The position numbers and the translations under genes were made by a program. Below are positions 8,421 through 17,702 of a stretch of DNA of 64,000 bases, piece after piece. The stretch covers positions 124,001-188,000 of the forward strand of contig CAWIQE010000036.1 of the NCBI GenBank assembly GCA_963838155.1. The letters are read 5' to 3'. This DNA comes from Pararhizobium_B sp963838155 (GTDB lineage Bacteria; Pseudomonadota; Alphaproteobacteria; Rhizobiales; Rhizobiaceae). The first letter of the stretch is position 1. Every line of letters starts with the position of its first letter. The notes beneath the pieces were generated by a model. It was not told where the DNA came from, did not search any database, and saw nothing but the letters and a program-made list of their open reading frames with translations.

Positions 8421-9521
8421 ATGAAAATGAAGATGTTACTGGCAGCCGCCGTTGCAGTTGGCGGCCTGACGGCAGCGGCGGCCTACGCCGATTCCGGCAC
8501 CCTCACGATCGTTTCGTGGGGCGGTGCCTATTCGATGTCGCAGCAGAAGGCTTATGACGAGCCCTTCACCAAGGCGACCGGCATCAAGATCCAGAATGTC
8601 GACAAGTCCGCCGACGGTCTTGCCGGCATCCGTTCCCAGGTCGAGGCGAACAACGTCTCGTGGAACATCGTCGACCTGCTCCAGGCCGATGCGCAGCGCG
8701 CCTGCGACGAGGGCCTGATCATGAAGATCGATCCGGACAAGTGGCTCGCGCCGGCTCCGGACGGCACGCCGGCCTCCAAGGACTTCGTCGAGGGGTCTCT
8801 CGGCGATTGCTTCATCCCGCAGATCCTCTATTCCACGCTCTTCGCCTACAACAAGACGGCGTTCCCCGACGGCGGACCGCAGAACATCCAGGACGTCTGG
8901 AACGTGGAGAAGTTCCCCGGCAAGCGGGCGCTTCAGAAGATTCCCCAGAAGAACCTGGAATGGGCCCTGATCGCCGACGGCGTACCGGCCGACAAGGTCT
9001 ACGACGTTCTGGCCACCAAGGAAGGCCAGGACCAGGCGTTCAAGAGCCTGGACAAGATCAAGAAGGACGTCATCTGGTGGGATCAGGGCGCGCAGCCGCC
9101 GCAGCTTCTCGCCGACAAGGAGGCCGTCATCGCGACCGCCTACAACGGCCGCATATTCAACGCGCAGGTCGCCGAGAACCAGCCGTTCAAGACCATCTGG
9201 GATCGTGAGATGTTCGAGGTCGACGGCTGGGTCGTCCCGGTCGATCAGCCGAAGGACAAGCTGGACCTGATCAAGAAGTACCTCAGGGTCAACACCGACA
9301 CCCAGCACCTCGCCGACCAGGCGAAGTACATCTCCTACGGTCCGGCACGCAAGTCGTCGGCCCCGCTCGTCGGCAAGTACGAGGACGGCAAGACGGACAT
9401 GGGGCCGTACATGCCGACCAATCCCGAGAACATGAAGACCGCGTTCATGTTCAGCCCGAGCTTCTGGGCGGACTACGGCGACGCCCTGGAGGCCCGCTTC
9501 AACACCTGGCTGGCCCAGTAG
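8421..9521 (+). CDS. Periplasmic polyamine-type substrate-binding protein (PotD/PotF-like)
   Basis: Periplasmic receptor of the importer, 366 residues. A Sec signal peptide (MKMKMLLAAAVAVGGL, cleavage near AYA-DS at 23-24) is followed by TLTIVSWGGAYSMSQQKAY, the usual start of family-1/8 polyamine receptors. Further typical elements are the acidic AYNKTAFPDGGPQNIQDVW loop and the VIATAYNGRIFNAQ and DGWVVPVDQPKDK stretches. The ATG has a GGGAGA ribosome site. It lies between the ATPase and permease genes, separated from the permeases by a strong hairpin. The ligand could be putrescine, spermidine or a related cation. Confidence 0.92.
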   Translation: MKMKMLLAAAVAVGGLTAAAAYADSGTLTIVSWGGAYSMSQQKAYDEPFTKATGIKIQNVDKSADGLAGIRSQVEANNVSWNIVDLLQADAQRACDEGLIMKIDPDKWLAPAPDGTPASKDFVEGSLGDCFIPQILYSTLFAYNKTAFPDGGPQNIQDVWNVEKFPGKRALQKIPQKNLEWALIADGVPADKVYDVLATKEGQDQAFKSLDKIKKDVIWWDQGAQPPQLLADKEAVIATAYNGRIFNAQVAENQPFKTIWDREMFEVDGWVVPVDQPKDKLDLIKKYLRVNTDTQHLADQAKYISYGPARKSSAPLVGKYEDGKTDMGPYMPTNPENMKTAFMFSPSFWADYGDALEARFNTWLAQ

Positions 9522-9539
9522 TCCGAAACGCCGCGAATT

Positions 9540-9567
9540 CCCGGGCCGGCTTTCCGGCCGGCCCGGG
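9540..9567 (+). terminator. Strong GC hairpin between binding-protein and permease genes
   Basis: CCCGGGCCGG (9540-9549) and CCGGCCCGGG (9558-9567) form a perfect 10-bp stem with an 8-base loop, 18 bases after the binding-protein stop. There is no T-tract. It probably works as a partial terminator or a 3' stabiliser that lowers permease expression relative to the binding protein. Confidence 0.5.
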
Positions 9568-9597
9568 GCCCTCGATGATCAACGATGGAAAAACGCT

Positions 9598-10884
9598 ATG
9601 GTCGACGCCACGGCTGACGCAGTCCCTCCCACCCGATCCGCTCCCGAAGCGCTGAAGACGCGCGACGGCAGGTCGCTCCGGGACGCCCTGCGCAAGTCCG
9701 AACAGGTCGCCCGCCGGCGCGCCTTCTACCTGGTGCTGCCGATCCTGCTTTTCCTGCTGGTCACGTTCGCCTTTCCCCTGGTGCAGCTGATATCGCGCTC
9801 CGTCTACAACCCGGAAGTGGCGAACTTCCTTCCCAACGTTTCGAGCGCGATCTCGAGCTGGGACGGCAAGAAGATACCCGACGAAGACGTCTTCGCCGCC
9901 ATGGTCGAGGACATGAAGACCGGGACCAAGAACCGGACGATCGGACGCGTCGCCGCGCAGATCAACCGCCAGCTTCCGGGCTATCGCTCGGTGATCATGG
10001 GGACGGCGCGTGAGGCCGACAAGCTGCAGCCGCCCTACCGGGAGGCGCTCCTCGCCAAGAACAAGAAATGGGGCGATCTCGACATGTGGCGCCTGATCAA
10101 GCGGTCGACCCGCGTGATCACCCCGATCTACTATATGCTCGCCATGGATCTCCACTACGATTCCCACGGCAACATTGTGCAGCAGCCGGAGAACTCGCGC
10201 GTCTACCGCCTGCTCTTCTTCCGCACCGTCTGGATGAGCGCGACCATCACCTTGATGACGATCCTCCTCGGCTATCCGATCGCCTATCTTCTCGCCAACC
10301 AGCCGCTGCGCACCGCCAATCTCTTGATGATCCTGGTGCTGCTGCCGTTCTGGACGTCGCTCCTGGTGCGCACCGCCGCCTGGATCGTGCTGCTGCAGCG
10401 CCAGGGCGTCATCAACGACATCCTCGTCTGGCTGGGAGTACTGAGCAACAACGGCCGGCTCAGCATGATCTACAACCAGTGGGGCACCATCATCGCGATG
10501 ACGCACATCCTGCTGCCCTTCATGATCCTGCCGCTTTATTCGGTGATGAAGACCATACCGCCGTCCTACATGCGCGCCGCGCGCTCCATGGGCGCGAGCC
10601 AGGCCACCGCGTTCCGTCGCGTCTACATGCCGCTGACGATACCGGGACTGGCCGCCGGCGTGCTGCTCGTCTTCATCCTGGCGATCGGCTACTACATCAC
10701 CCCGGCCCTGGTCGGCGGCGATTCCGGCATCTTCATCTCCAACCTCATCGCCCAGAACATGCAGTCCTCTCTGGCGAACCTGAAGCTCGGCGCCGCGCTG
10801 TCGACGATCCTGCTCCTGTTCGTGACCGTGTTCTACTACGTGTTCAACAAGCTGGTCGGCGTCGACCGCCTGAAGTTCGGCTGA
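9598..10884 (+). CDS. Polyamine-type ABC transporter permease (PotB-like)
   Basis: Inner-membrane permease, 428 residues, distinctly longer than E. coli PotB (about 275-285). The first membrane helix is at about 44-66. A hydrophilic, predicted periplasmic insertion of roughly 135 residues (about 70-205) follows before the second helix (FFRTVWMSATITLMT onward). The remaining helices follow the MetI-type fold. The cytoplasmic EAA loop reads RAARSMGASQATAFRRVYMP. The start ATG at 9598 follows GATGGAAAAACGCT; the first 40 residues are cytoplasmic and basic. It is the third gene of the operon, 16 bases upstream of the second permease. The insertion is seen in a rhizobial subgroup of such permeases; its job is unknown. 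Confidence 0.9.
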   Translation: MVDATADAVPPTRSAPEALKTRDGRSLRDALRKSEQVARRRAFYLVLPILLFLLVTFAFPLVQLISRSVYNPEVANFLPNVSSAISSWDGKKIPDEDVFAAMVEDMKTGTKNRTIGRVAAQINRQLPGYRSVIMGTAREADKLQPPYREALLAKNKKWGDLDMWRLIKRSTRVITPIYYMLAMDLHYDSHGNIVQQPENSRVYRLLFFRTVWMSATITLMTILLGYPIAYLLANQPLRTANLLMILVLLPFWTSLLVRTAAWIVLLQRQGVINDILVWLGVLSNNGRLSMIYNQWGTIIAMTHILLPFMILPLYSVMKTIPPSYMRAARSMGASQATAFRRVYMPLTIPGLAAGVLLVFILAIGYYITPALVGGDSGIFISNLIAQNMQSSLANLKLGAALSTILLLFVTVFYYVFNKLVGVDRLKFG

Positions 10885-10900
10885 CGAAAGGGAACGATCC

Positions 10901-11752
10901 ATGGCACTTCCGGCCTACGCGTCGACCGGCGAGAAGATCTGGCACTACTCCTACCTGGTGATCTGCGCCGCGATCTTCATATTCCTGATTGCGCCGATCC
11001 TGACGATCATCCCGCTCTCGTTCAATGCGGAGCCATACTTCACCTTCACCACGAAGATGCTGCATTTCGATCCGGCCGGCTATTCGCTGCGCTGGTATCA
11101 CAACCTGTTCAACAGCCAGGAATGGATGTCGTCGATCCGCAATTCCTTCTTCATCGCGATTTCTTCGACCATCATATCGACGACGCTCGGGACGGTCGCT
11201 GCCGTCGGCCTCAGCCGCCGCCAGATGCCGGCGCGCGCCTTCATCACGGCGATCCTGATCTCGCCCATGGTCGTCCCGCTGATCGTCACCGGCGCGGCGC
11301 TGTTCTCCTTCTACGCCCGGCTGAACCTGACCAGCACCTTCTTCGCCATCATCATGTCGCACGTCGTGCTCGGCACGCCCTTTGTCATCATCACGGTCAC
11401 GGCGGCCATGTCCGGCTTCGACCAGAGCCTGATTCGCGCGGCGCAGAACCTCGGTGCCAACCAGGTGACCACCTTCTTCAAGGTGATCCTGCCGCTGCTG
11501 CTTCCCGGCGTGATTTCCGGCGCGCTCTTCGCCTTCATGACCTCGCTCGACGAGGTGGTCGTCGTCATCTTCCTCGCCGGCCCGGCCCAGACGCCGATGA
11601 CGGTGCGCATGTTCTCCGGCCTGCGCGAGAACATCAGCCCGACGATCCTCGCGATCGCGACCATCCTGGTGCTGATCTCGGTCGTCCTCCTGACGTCGCT
11701 CGAACTCCTGCGGCGCCGGTCGGAGCGCATGCGCGGCATGTCGCCCGGCTGA
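10901..11752 (+). CDS. Polyamine-type ABC transporter permease (PotC-like)
   Basis: Second permease, 283 residues, six membrane segments, MetI-type fold. The EAA loop RAAQNLGANQVTTFFKVILP lies before the fifth helix and FAFMTSLDEVVVVIFLAGP is the conserved PotC C-terminal core. The ATG at 10901 has an AAGGGA ribosome site. It is the last gene of the importer operon, followed by a GC hairpin at 11764-11781. Confidence 0.92.
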   Translation: MALPAYASTGEKIWHYSYLVICAAIFIFLIAPILTIIPLSFNAEPYFTFTTKMLHFDPAGYSLRWYHNLFNSQEWMSSIRNSFFIAISSTIISTTLGTVAAVGLSRRQMPARAFITAILISPMVVPLIVTGAALFSFYARLNLTSTFFAIIMSHVVLGTPFVIITVTAAMSGFDQSLIRAAQNLGANQVTTFFKVILPLLLPGVISGALFAFMTSLDEVVVVIFLAGPAQTPMTVRMFSGLRENISPTILAIATILVLISVVLLTSLELLRRRSERMRGMSPG

Positions 11753-11763
11753 CACGGGCCCGT

Positions 11764-11781
11764 GCCCGGCGAATGCCGGGC
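11764..11781 (+). terminator. Hairpin 3' of the polyamine-type operon
   Basis: GCCCGGC-GAAT-GCCGGGC, a 7-bp perfect stem with a 4-base loop, lies 11 bases after the last permease. It has no T-tract, so it is a plausible but not textbook terminator. The remaining 160 bases to the next gene become A/T-rich near 11860. Confidence 0.4.
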
Positions 11782-11867
11782 GCATTCCGCCGGCCCGCGT
11801 CCGCGTCGCCCCGGCGTGCGGAGTCGTTCGGCCCCGGCGGCGGTTGCGCCTGCTTCGCCATAAACTG

Positions 11868-11875
11868 TTAACCAT
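11868..11875 (+). promoter_or_regulatory. CtrA half-site-like motif upstream of the hybrid kinase
   Basis: TTAACCAT, the half-site sequence bound by the alphaproteobacterial cell-cycle regulator CtrA, occurs in an A/T-rich patch 66 bases before the proposed kinase start. Only one half-site is visible, so this is suggestive only. Confidence 0.3.
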
Positions 11876-11941
11876 TTCTTCAAGTTGCTCGTGTCAGGCT
11901 CGCGGCCAACCGCATTTGCGGGGGAGTTGGGGCGTAGGGGC

Positions 11942-14900
11942 GTGAGCGATAATCAAAAGACGAACGCGGGACCGGTTCTTCAGGCGGCGCGCGAGGAGAT
12001 CGCCGGATCGGCGGATCCGGCATACATCAAGGACGGCGAACTGCGTTACGTCGCCGTCAGCGACGCCTATGCGGAGCTTTGCGGCTGCATGCCCGCCGAC
12101 CTCATCGGCCGGCGCGATCCGCACTCGCCCGAAGACCGGGACCGGGACGAGAAGGAGCGCCGCTGCCTGGTGTTCGGCGGCGACCAGACCGCCGTCGCCG
12201 GAACCGCGTCGTCCGCCGGCCGCTATCGCCTGAAACTGCATCGGCTGGAGGAGATTGACGGATCGTTCTTCGTCGTCGCGCGGGCGAAGCCGGCCGCGCC
12301 CGCCCTTCCGGACGACGCCCGCGAGGCGCTGACGCCGCGCCCGCCCGGCGGCGCCGATGCCGGCGATTTCCGCGATCTCGATCTCATCAAGGCGATCGAG
12401 GCGTTCGACGAGCCCGTGGCCGTCGTCGGCGCGGACGGCCGCATCCTGTTTTCCAACGCCCGCCATCGCGAGGCCGGCCTCGCCGCCGACAGGGCCCCGG
12501 CCGCCTCGGCGCCGTCCCTGAACGTCCTGAGGGCGGTCGCCGCGCCGTCCTCGCGCACGCTCGCCGGCAACGAACTGCTCGCCGCCGCCCTCGACGAGGT
12601 CCAGGCGGGCATCGTCATCTACGACGGCAACGACGTGCTGCAGTTCGCCAACCGCCGCATGAAGGAGATGTTCGAGGGCCACGTCCCGCCGCTCGAACGG
12701 GGCACGCAACTGCGCGCGGTGCTCGAGACGATGTACGACACGCGCCTCCTCGCCGACGGCGGCACGGCCGACCGGGAGGAATGGGTGGCCGAGCGCATCC
12801 GCCTGCACCACCGCAGGGTGCACGAGACGGAGGAAAGGCTCGCCGACGGCCGCTGGATCAAGGCGATCTCGCGCCGGATCGGCAACGCGATGATCGGCAT
12901 CCGGATCGACGTCACCGAAGCGAAGGAGCGCGGTTTCGAGCTCGATCGCAAGGAGGAGGAGATCGATCTCTTCAAGGCGGTCTTCGACGAGCTGCCGAAT
13001 TCCACCTACGTCAAGGACGAAGCGTTCCGCCTGGTCTACGCCAACCGGGCCTATTGCGATCTCACCGGCTGGAGGATCGAGGACGTCATCGGCAAGAGCG
13101 ACGTCGACCTGTTCGGCGAAGAGGGCGAAGCGCTGATGGAGGCGGACCGGAAGGTCTTCGCGACCGGCCGCATGCAGGAGCAGGAGGAAACCCTCAGCAG
13201 CCGCTCGGGCGAGCGCTTCGAACTGGTGTCGCGCAAGGCGCGGGTGACCACCGCGGACGGCCGGACCTTCCTCATCGGCACGACCGCCGACATCACCGGC
13301 CAGAAGCGCCGGCACCGGGAACTCGTCGAGGCGCGCCGCCTGGCGGACGGGATGCGGGCCGACGTGGAGAGCGTGATCGAGGCGCTCGAGATGAGCGTCG
13401 TCGTCGTCGACGCCGACAACCGGATCGAGATGATGAACGGCGCCTGCCTGCGGATTTGGGGCCAGGATGCCGGTGCCGACCTGATCGGGCAGCCGCTGCG
13501 CTGCCTGCTGGACGCCAGGCGTCACGACCATGTCCACGACGTCGCCGACGCCGATTGGGAAGACTATGTCGGGGAGCGGCTCGCGGAGATTCGCACCGGC
13601 AACGTCGCCGCCCGCGAGCTCGAGCTGATGGACGGGCGCACGCTCGTCTATTCCGTCCACAACCTGTCGTCCGACAGGCGGATGATCTGCCATTTCGACG
13701 TCTCGAGCCAGAAGGCCAGCGAGCGGCAGATCGCCGAGGCCAAGGCGGAGCTGGAGGCCACGAGCGCGACGCTGCACAAGGCCACCTCTGCGATGGCCCA
13801 GGGCCTGTGCATCTACGACAGCGAAATCCGGCTCACGAACCAGGCCTTCCACGATCTCGTCGGCCTCGGCCCCGAGGAGATCCGGCCCGGCGTACCCTTC
13901 GCCGACTTCATCGCCCGGATCGCCGAAAGCGGCGCCTATGGCGACGCGGCCGCGACGGAGCGAGCGGTCGGAAACATCCTCGCCGACGGCAACGCCGGCC
14001 GGCCGCACGTCGTCGAGCGGCGAACCTCGACCGGCCGCTGGCTGCGCATCGACGCCAAGCCGGACGGCGACGGCGCGATGATCGCCACCTACACCGATAT
14101 CACGGAGGCCAGGGAGCGGGAGGAGGAGCTCAAGCGCCTTCTTCAGCGCGCGGAACTGGCCGACAAGGCGAAGTCGGAGTTCCTGGCGAACATGAGCCAC
14201 GAGATCCGGACGCCGATGAACGGCGTCCTCGGCATGGCCGAGCTGCTTGCGCGCTCCAACCTCGACACGCGCCAGCGCACCTTCACGGACGTCATCGTCA
14301 AGTCCGGCAACGCCCTCCTGACGATCATCAACGACATCCTGGATTTCTCCAAGATCGACGCCGGGCGCATGGTGCTCGAAAGCGATCCCTTCGACCTGGC
14401 CGAATCGATCGCCGACGTGGCCGCGCTGGTCTCCTCGCGCGTGGCGGAAAAGGACATCGAGCTCATCGTCCGCGCCGCGCCCGACCTGCCGCAACGCGTC
14501 ATCGGCGATGTCGGCCGCGTCCGCCAGATCGTCACCAACCTGCTCGGCAACGCGGCGAAGTTCACCGAGATGGGGCACGTGCTGGTCGACGTCAGCGCCG
14601 CGGTCGAGAACGAGACCGCCGCGATCGCGATCCGCGTCGAGGACACCGGGATCGGCATCCCCGCCGACAAGCTCGAGAGCATCTTCGAGAAGTTCAGCCA
14701 GGTCGACGGATCCTCGACCCGCCGCCACGAGGGCAGCGGCCTCGGCCTGTCCATCGCGTCCGGCCTCGTCGACATGATGGGCGGGCGCATAGAGGTGGGG
14801 AGCGAATACGGCAGGGGCTCGGTCTTCACCGTGCATCTCGCCCTGCCGGTCGACCGGGCGGCACCGAAGCCGAAACGGGTCCCCGTAGACGTCACCGGCG

Positions 14901-15781
14901 CCCGCGTTCTCGTGATCGACGACAATCCGGTCAACCGCGACATCCTGATGGAGCAGCTCGGCTCCTGGAAATTCGACGGCTGCGCGGTCGAAAGCGGCGC
15001 GGAAGGCCTCGAGGTGCTGAAGGCCGCCGACAGCATGGGAGTCGCCGTCGACCTGGTGATCCTCGACTATCACATGCCGGGCATGAACGGCGCCGAGACC
15101 GCCCTGAAGATCCGCAGCCGTCCGGAGACGGCCGGAACGCCGATCGTCATGCTGACCTCGGCGGACATCCGGCTGGAGGAGCGCGGCTTCGCCTCCTTGC
15201 GCATCGACGCCCACCTGATGAAGCCGGCGCGGTCGTCGCTCCTGCTCGAGACCATCGTCGAGACCCTGCAGAGGGCGGGCGCCCGGGCAGAAGCGGACGT
15301 CGCCCCGGCCGCGACGAACAAGCCGGCCGTCGTTTCGACCGACGGCCTCCCTGCGGCCGCCGAGCCGTCCGGGACCGGAGCCCGCTCCGCCCTCGACGTC
15401 CTCGTGGCCGAGGACAACGAGGTCAACCAGATCGTCTTCAGCCAGATCCTCGACGAGCTCGACGTGGCATATCAAATCGTCCGCAACGGCCAGGAGGCGC
15501 TCGATGCGTTCGTGGCGAAGAGCCCGCGCATGATCCTGATGGACGTCTCGATGCCGATCATGAACGGCCACGAAGCCGCGCGCGCCATCCGCAGGCACGA
15601 AACCGAGACCGGCGGCCACGTCCCGATCGTCGGCGTCACCGCCCACGCCCTCAAGGGCGACCGCGACAGATGCATCGACGCGGGCATGGACGACTACATG
15701 TCGAAGCCGATCAGCCCCGAGAAACTCGGAGAAAAGGTCCGCGGCTGGCTCGGACCCGCCCGGGCGCTGGAACGCGCCTGA
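11942..15781 (+). CDS. Multi-PAS cytoplasmic hybrid sensor histidine kinase
   Basis: Sensor kinase of about 1279 residues with no membrane segment, so it probably senses an internal signal. Several PAS-like units run through the first 720 residues; recognisable ones begin with AYIKDGELRYVAVSDAYAELCG, GIVIYDGNDVLQFANRRM, STYVKDEAFRLVYANRAY, SVVVVDADNRIEMMNGA and GLCIYDSEIRLTNQAF. The HisKA phosphoacceptor motif SHEIRTPMNG is near residue 752. The ATPase domain follows (NLLGNAAKFTE, DTGIGIP, GSGLGLSIA). Two receiver domains end the protein (aspartates in LDYHMPG near 1041 and MDVSMPI near 1200). The start is uncertain: GTG at 11942 is preferred, and TTG at 11885 would add 19 residues. No response regulator with an output domain is adjacent, so it is an orphan. 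Confidence 0.9.
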   Translation: MSDNQKTNAGPVLQAAREEIAGSADPAYIKDGELRYVAVSDAYAELCGCMPADLIGRRDPHSPEDRDRDEKERRCLVFGGDQTAVAGTASSAGRYRLKLHRLEEIDGSFFVVARAKPAAPALPDDAREALTPRPPGGADAGDFRDLDLIKAIEAFDEPVAVVGADGRILFSNARHREAGLAADRAPAASAPSLNVLRAVAAPSSRTLAGNELLAAALDEVQAGIVIYDGNDVLQFANRRMKEMFEGHVPPLERGTQLRAVLETMYDTRLLADGGTADREEWVAERIRLHHRRVHETEERLADGRWIKAISRRIGNAMIGIRIDVTEAKERGFELDRKEEEIDLFKAVFDELPNSTYVKDEAFRLVYANRAYCDLTGWRIEDVIGKSDVDLFGEEGEALMEADRKVFATGRMQEQEETLSSRSGERFELVSRKARVTTADGRTFLIGTTADITGQKRRHRELVEARRLADGMRADVESVIEALEMSVVVVDADNRIEMMNGACLRIWGQDAGADLIGQPLRCLLDARRHDHVHDVADADWEDYVGERLAEIRTGNVAARELELMDGRTLVYSVHNLSSDRRMICHFDVSSQKASERQIAEAKAELEATSATLHKATSAMAQGLCIYDSEIRLTNQAFHDLVGLGPEEIRPGVPFADFIARIAESGAYGDAAATERAVGNILADGNAGRPHVVERRTSTGRWLRIDAKPDGDGAMIATYTDITEAREREEELKRLLQRAELADKAKSEFLANMSHEIRTPMNGVLGMAELLARSNLDTRQRTFTDVIVKSGNALLTIINDILDFSKIDAGRMVLESDPFDLAESIADVAALVSSRVAEKDIELIVRAAPDLPQRVIGDVGRVRQIVTNLLGNAAKFTEMGHVLVDVSAAVENETAAIAIRVEDTGIGIPADKLESIFEKFSQVDGSSTRRHEGSGLGLSIASGLVDMMGGRIEVGSEYGRGSVFTVHLALPVDRAAPKPKRVPVDVTGARVLVIDDNPVNRDILMEQLGSWKFDGCAVESGAEGLEVLKAADSMGVAVDLVILDYHMPGMNGAETALKIRSRPETAGTPIVMLTSADIRLEERGFASLRIDAHLMKPARSSLLLETIVETLQRAGARAEADVAPAATNKPAVVSTDGLPAAAEPSGTGARSALDVLVAEDNEVNQIVFSQILDELDVAYQIVRNGQEALDAFVAKSPRMILMDVSMPIMNGHEAARAIRRHETETGGHVPIVGVTAHALKGDRDRCIDAGMDDYMSKPISPEKLGEKVRGWLGPARALERA

Positions 15782-15899
15782 CGGACACCGGCAGCCCGCC
15801 GCCGCCCGAGGTGTTTCCCGGCATCGGCCGTGATAGGCTCCGGAGCCTTCCGTGCCGGCGAGGTGCGGGCGGGGAGGCTGCTATCGGGAGACGAAGCGG

Positions 15900-16277
15900 A
15901 TGACACGAGCCGATGTACTGGAGCGCCTGGAAGGGCTGGCCGGCGCGTTCAATGCGCATGACCTCGACGGGGTCATGTCCCATTTTGCCGACAGGTGTAC
16001 CCTCGACATGCCGCGGGGTCCCCACGCCTGGGGAGCGAGGGCGGAAGGCGAGGACGACGTGCGACGGCTTCTCGCGACGCGTTTCGAAGGCATTCCGGAC
16101 GTGCACTACGGCAATGTCTCGCACTTCGTCGACGGCACGACCGGAATTTCGAAATGGACCCTGACGGGCACGACGCAAAAAGGCGCGAAGATCGAGGTCA
16201 ATGGCTGCGACTTCTATACCTTCGACGAGGAGGGACGGGTCACGAGAAAGGACTCCTACTGGAAGATCGTCGAATGA
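15900..16277 (+). CDS. SnoaL/NTF2-like small protein
   Basis: A 125-residue single-domain protein of the nuclear-transport-factor-2/SnoaL fold. The pattern ADVLERLEGLAGAFNAHDLDGVMSHFAD, an acidic-aromatic middle and a terminal TFDEEGRVTRKDSYWKIVE are typical. Members act as small enzymes or ligand-binding polyketide-cyclase-like proteins; the function here is not predictable. The ATG at 15900 has a GGGAGA ribosome site; upstream in-frame sequence is unsupported. It stands alone, 118 bases after the kinase and 81 bases before the FAD oxidoreductase. A 12-base perfect palindrome (GGCTCCGGAGCC, 15836-15847) lies in the upstream gap. Confidence 0.8.
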   Translation: MTRADVLERLEGLAGAFNAHDLDGVMSHFADRCTLDMPRGPHAWGARAEGEDDVRRLLATRFEGIPDVHYGNVSHFVDGTTGISKWTLTGTTQKGAKIEVNGCDFYTFDEEGRVTRKDSYWKIVE

Positions 16278-16358
16278 ACGGGAAGGGATGTTGACGGGTT
16301 CGCGCGCGCCGGCTTTCGGCACTTCGCGTCCCGCGCGCGACGCCCGCCCAGGGAAGCC

Positions 16359-17609
16359 TTGGTAAAGGTGGCAGCAGGGGTTTCGTCCGCAGGCGCGCGG
16401 GACCGGGTCGACGGGGCGCCTCCGCAAGTCCGCCGAAGGCCGAGGGGCGCCGGTCCGGCCGTTCGTCGGGCGGACGTGGTCGTCGCGGGCGCCGGGGCCT
16501 GCGGCCTGTGGTTCGTCCGCAAGGCCGCCGCCGCCGGGCTCGACGTCCTCGTCGCCGAGCGGGGCAGGGTGGGCGACGGCGCCAGCGGAGGCTTCCTCGG
16601 CGCCCTGATGCCGCACATGCCGGAGCGCTGGAACGCCAAGAAGCAGTTTCAGCTGGACGGCCTCCTCTCCCTTCCGAACGAGATCGCCGCCCTTCAGGAG
16701 GCGACCGGCATTTCCTGCGGCTACAGCCGGGTCGGCCGTCTCGTTCCGCTCGTCCGGCACGACCTCAGGAAACTGGCGCAAGAGCGCCGGTCCGACGCGT
16801 CGCTGAACTGGCGCAGCCCGACGGAAAGCTTCGGCTGGCAGGTCCTGGAGCGGCCGCCGCTCGGCGGATGGCCCGACGACGCCGTCGCCGCCCATGGCGT
16901 CGTGTTCGAGACGCTAGCGGCGCGCATGGACCCGAGACGGCTTCTGGCGGCGCTGAAGCGCGATCTCGGCCAACGGCGGAACGTCCGGCTGATCGAGGGC
17001 AACGGCGTGGCGGCCATCGATGCGGCGACCGGCACGTGCAGGCTGGACGACGGCGGCAGCGTGGCCTGTGCCAACGTCGTCGTCGCGGCGGGTGCCGGGA
17101 GTTTCCCGGTCGTCGCCGCCCTGACGGGACGTCCGGTCGCCGAAGTGGGACGCGCGGTCAAGGGACAGGCCGCACTGCTTGGCTGCGACATGCCGCCCGA
17201 CACGCCGCTCGTCTACTGCGACGGCGTCTATGTCGTGCCGCATGCGGACGGCACCGTGGCCGTCGGAAGCACCAGCGAGGACGTCTTCGCTTCCCCTTGC
17301 GCGACCGACGAACGGCTCGACGATCTCCTCCTTCGCGCAAGGCGGCTCTGCCCCGTCCTTGCCGGCGCACCGGTGATCGAACGCTGGGCCGGGGTGCGTC
17401 CGCGCGCCGCCGGCCGCGAGCCGCTGGTAGGCCCGGTGACGGAAGGCTCCCGGATCGTCGCGCTCACCGGAGGCTTCCGGATCACCCTCGGCATCGCCCA
17501 CCGGATGGCCGACGCCGCGCTGGATGCGATCGACGGCGGACGCCGCGTCGACCTCCCGGCGGAATTCCGGGCCGCCGAGAGACTGGCTCGGCCGCACCCA
17601 GAAGCCTGA
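16359..17609 (+). CDS. FAD-dependent oxidoreductase (DAO family)
   Basis: Amine/amino-acid oxidase-like flavoprotein, up to 416 residues. The Rossmann dinucleotide motif GAGACG lies at 44-49 (from VVVAGAGACGLWFVRKAAAAG). The C-terminal FAD/substrate region contains ERWAGVRPRAAGREPLVGP and ALTGGFRITLGIAHRMADAAL. It most resembles glycine oxidase/ThiO-like and small DAO enzymes; the substrate is not recognisable. The start is unsure: TTG at 16359 with AGGGAAG upstream, or GTG codons at 16368 or just before the Rossmann strand; the first 35 residues look non-native. It lies 93 bases upstream of the phosphonate side cluster, and FAD oxidoreductases of this fold do occur in phosphonate loci, so a link is possible. 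Confidence 0.8.
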   Translation: MVKVAAGVSSAGARDRVDGAPPQVRRRPRGAGPAVRRADVVVAGAGACGLWFVRKAAAAGLDVLVAERGRVGDGASGGFLGALMPHMPERWNAKKQFQLDGLLSLPNEIAALQEATGISCGYSRVGRLVPLVRHDLRKLAQERRSDASLNWRSPTESFGWQVLERPPLGGWPDDAVAAHGVVFETLAARMDPRRLLAALKRDLGQRRNVRLIEGNGVAAIDAATGTCRLDDGGSVACANVVVAAGAGSFPVVAALTGRPVAEVGRAVKGQAALLGCDMPPDTPLVYCDGVYVVPHADGTVAVGSTSEDVFASPCATDERLDDLLLRARRLCPVLAGAPVIERWAGVRPRAAGREPLVGPVTEGSRIVALTGGFRITLGIAHRMADAALDAIDGGRRVDLPAEFRAAERLARPHPEA

Positions 17610-17702
17610 GAATCGGGGCCGCATCCCGTTTGGCGTTCGCCCCGCTTCGTCATATTGTCACGGGAATCACCTACTGCGGTCGCAAAACGAGGATTGTTCG
17701 AA

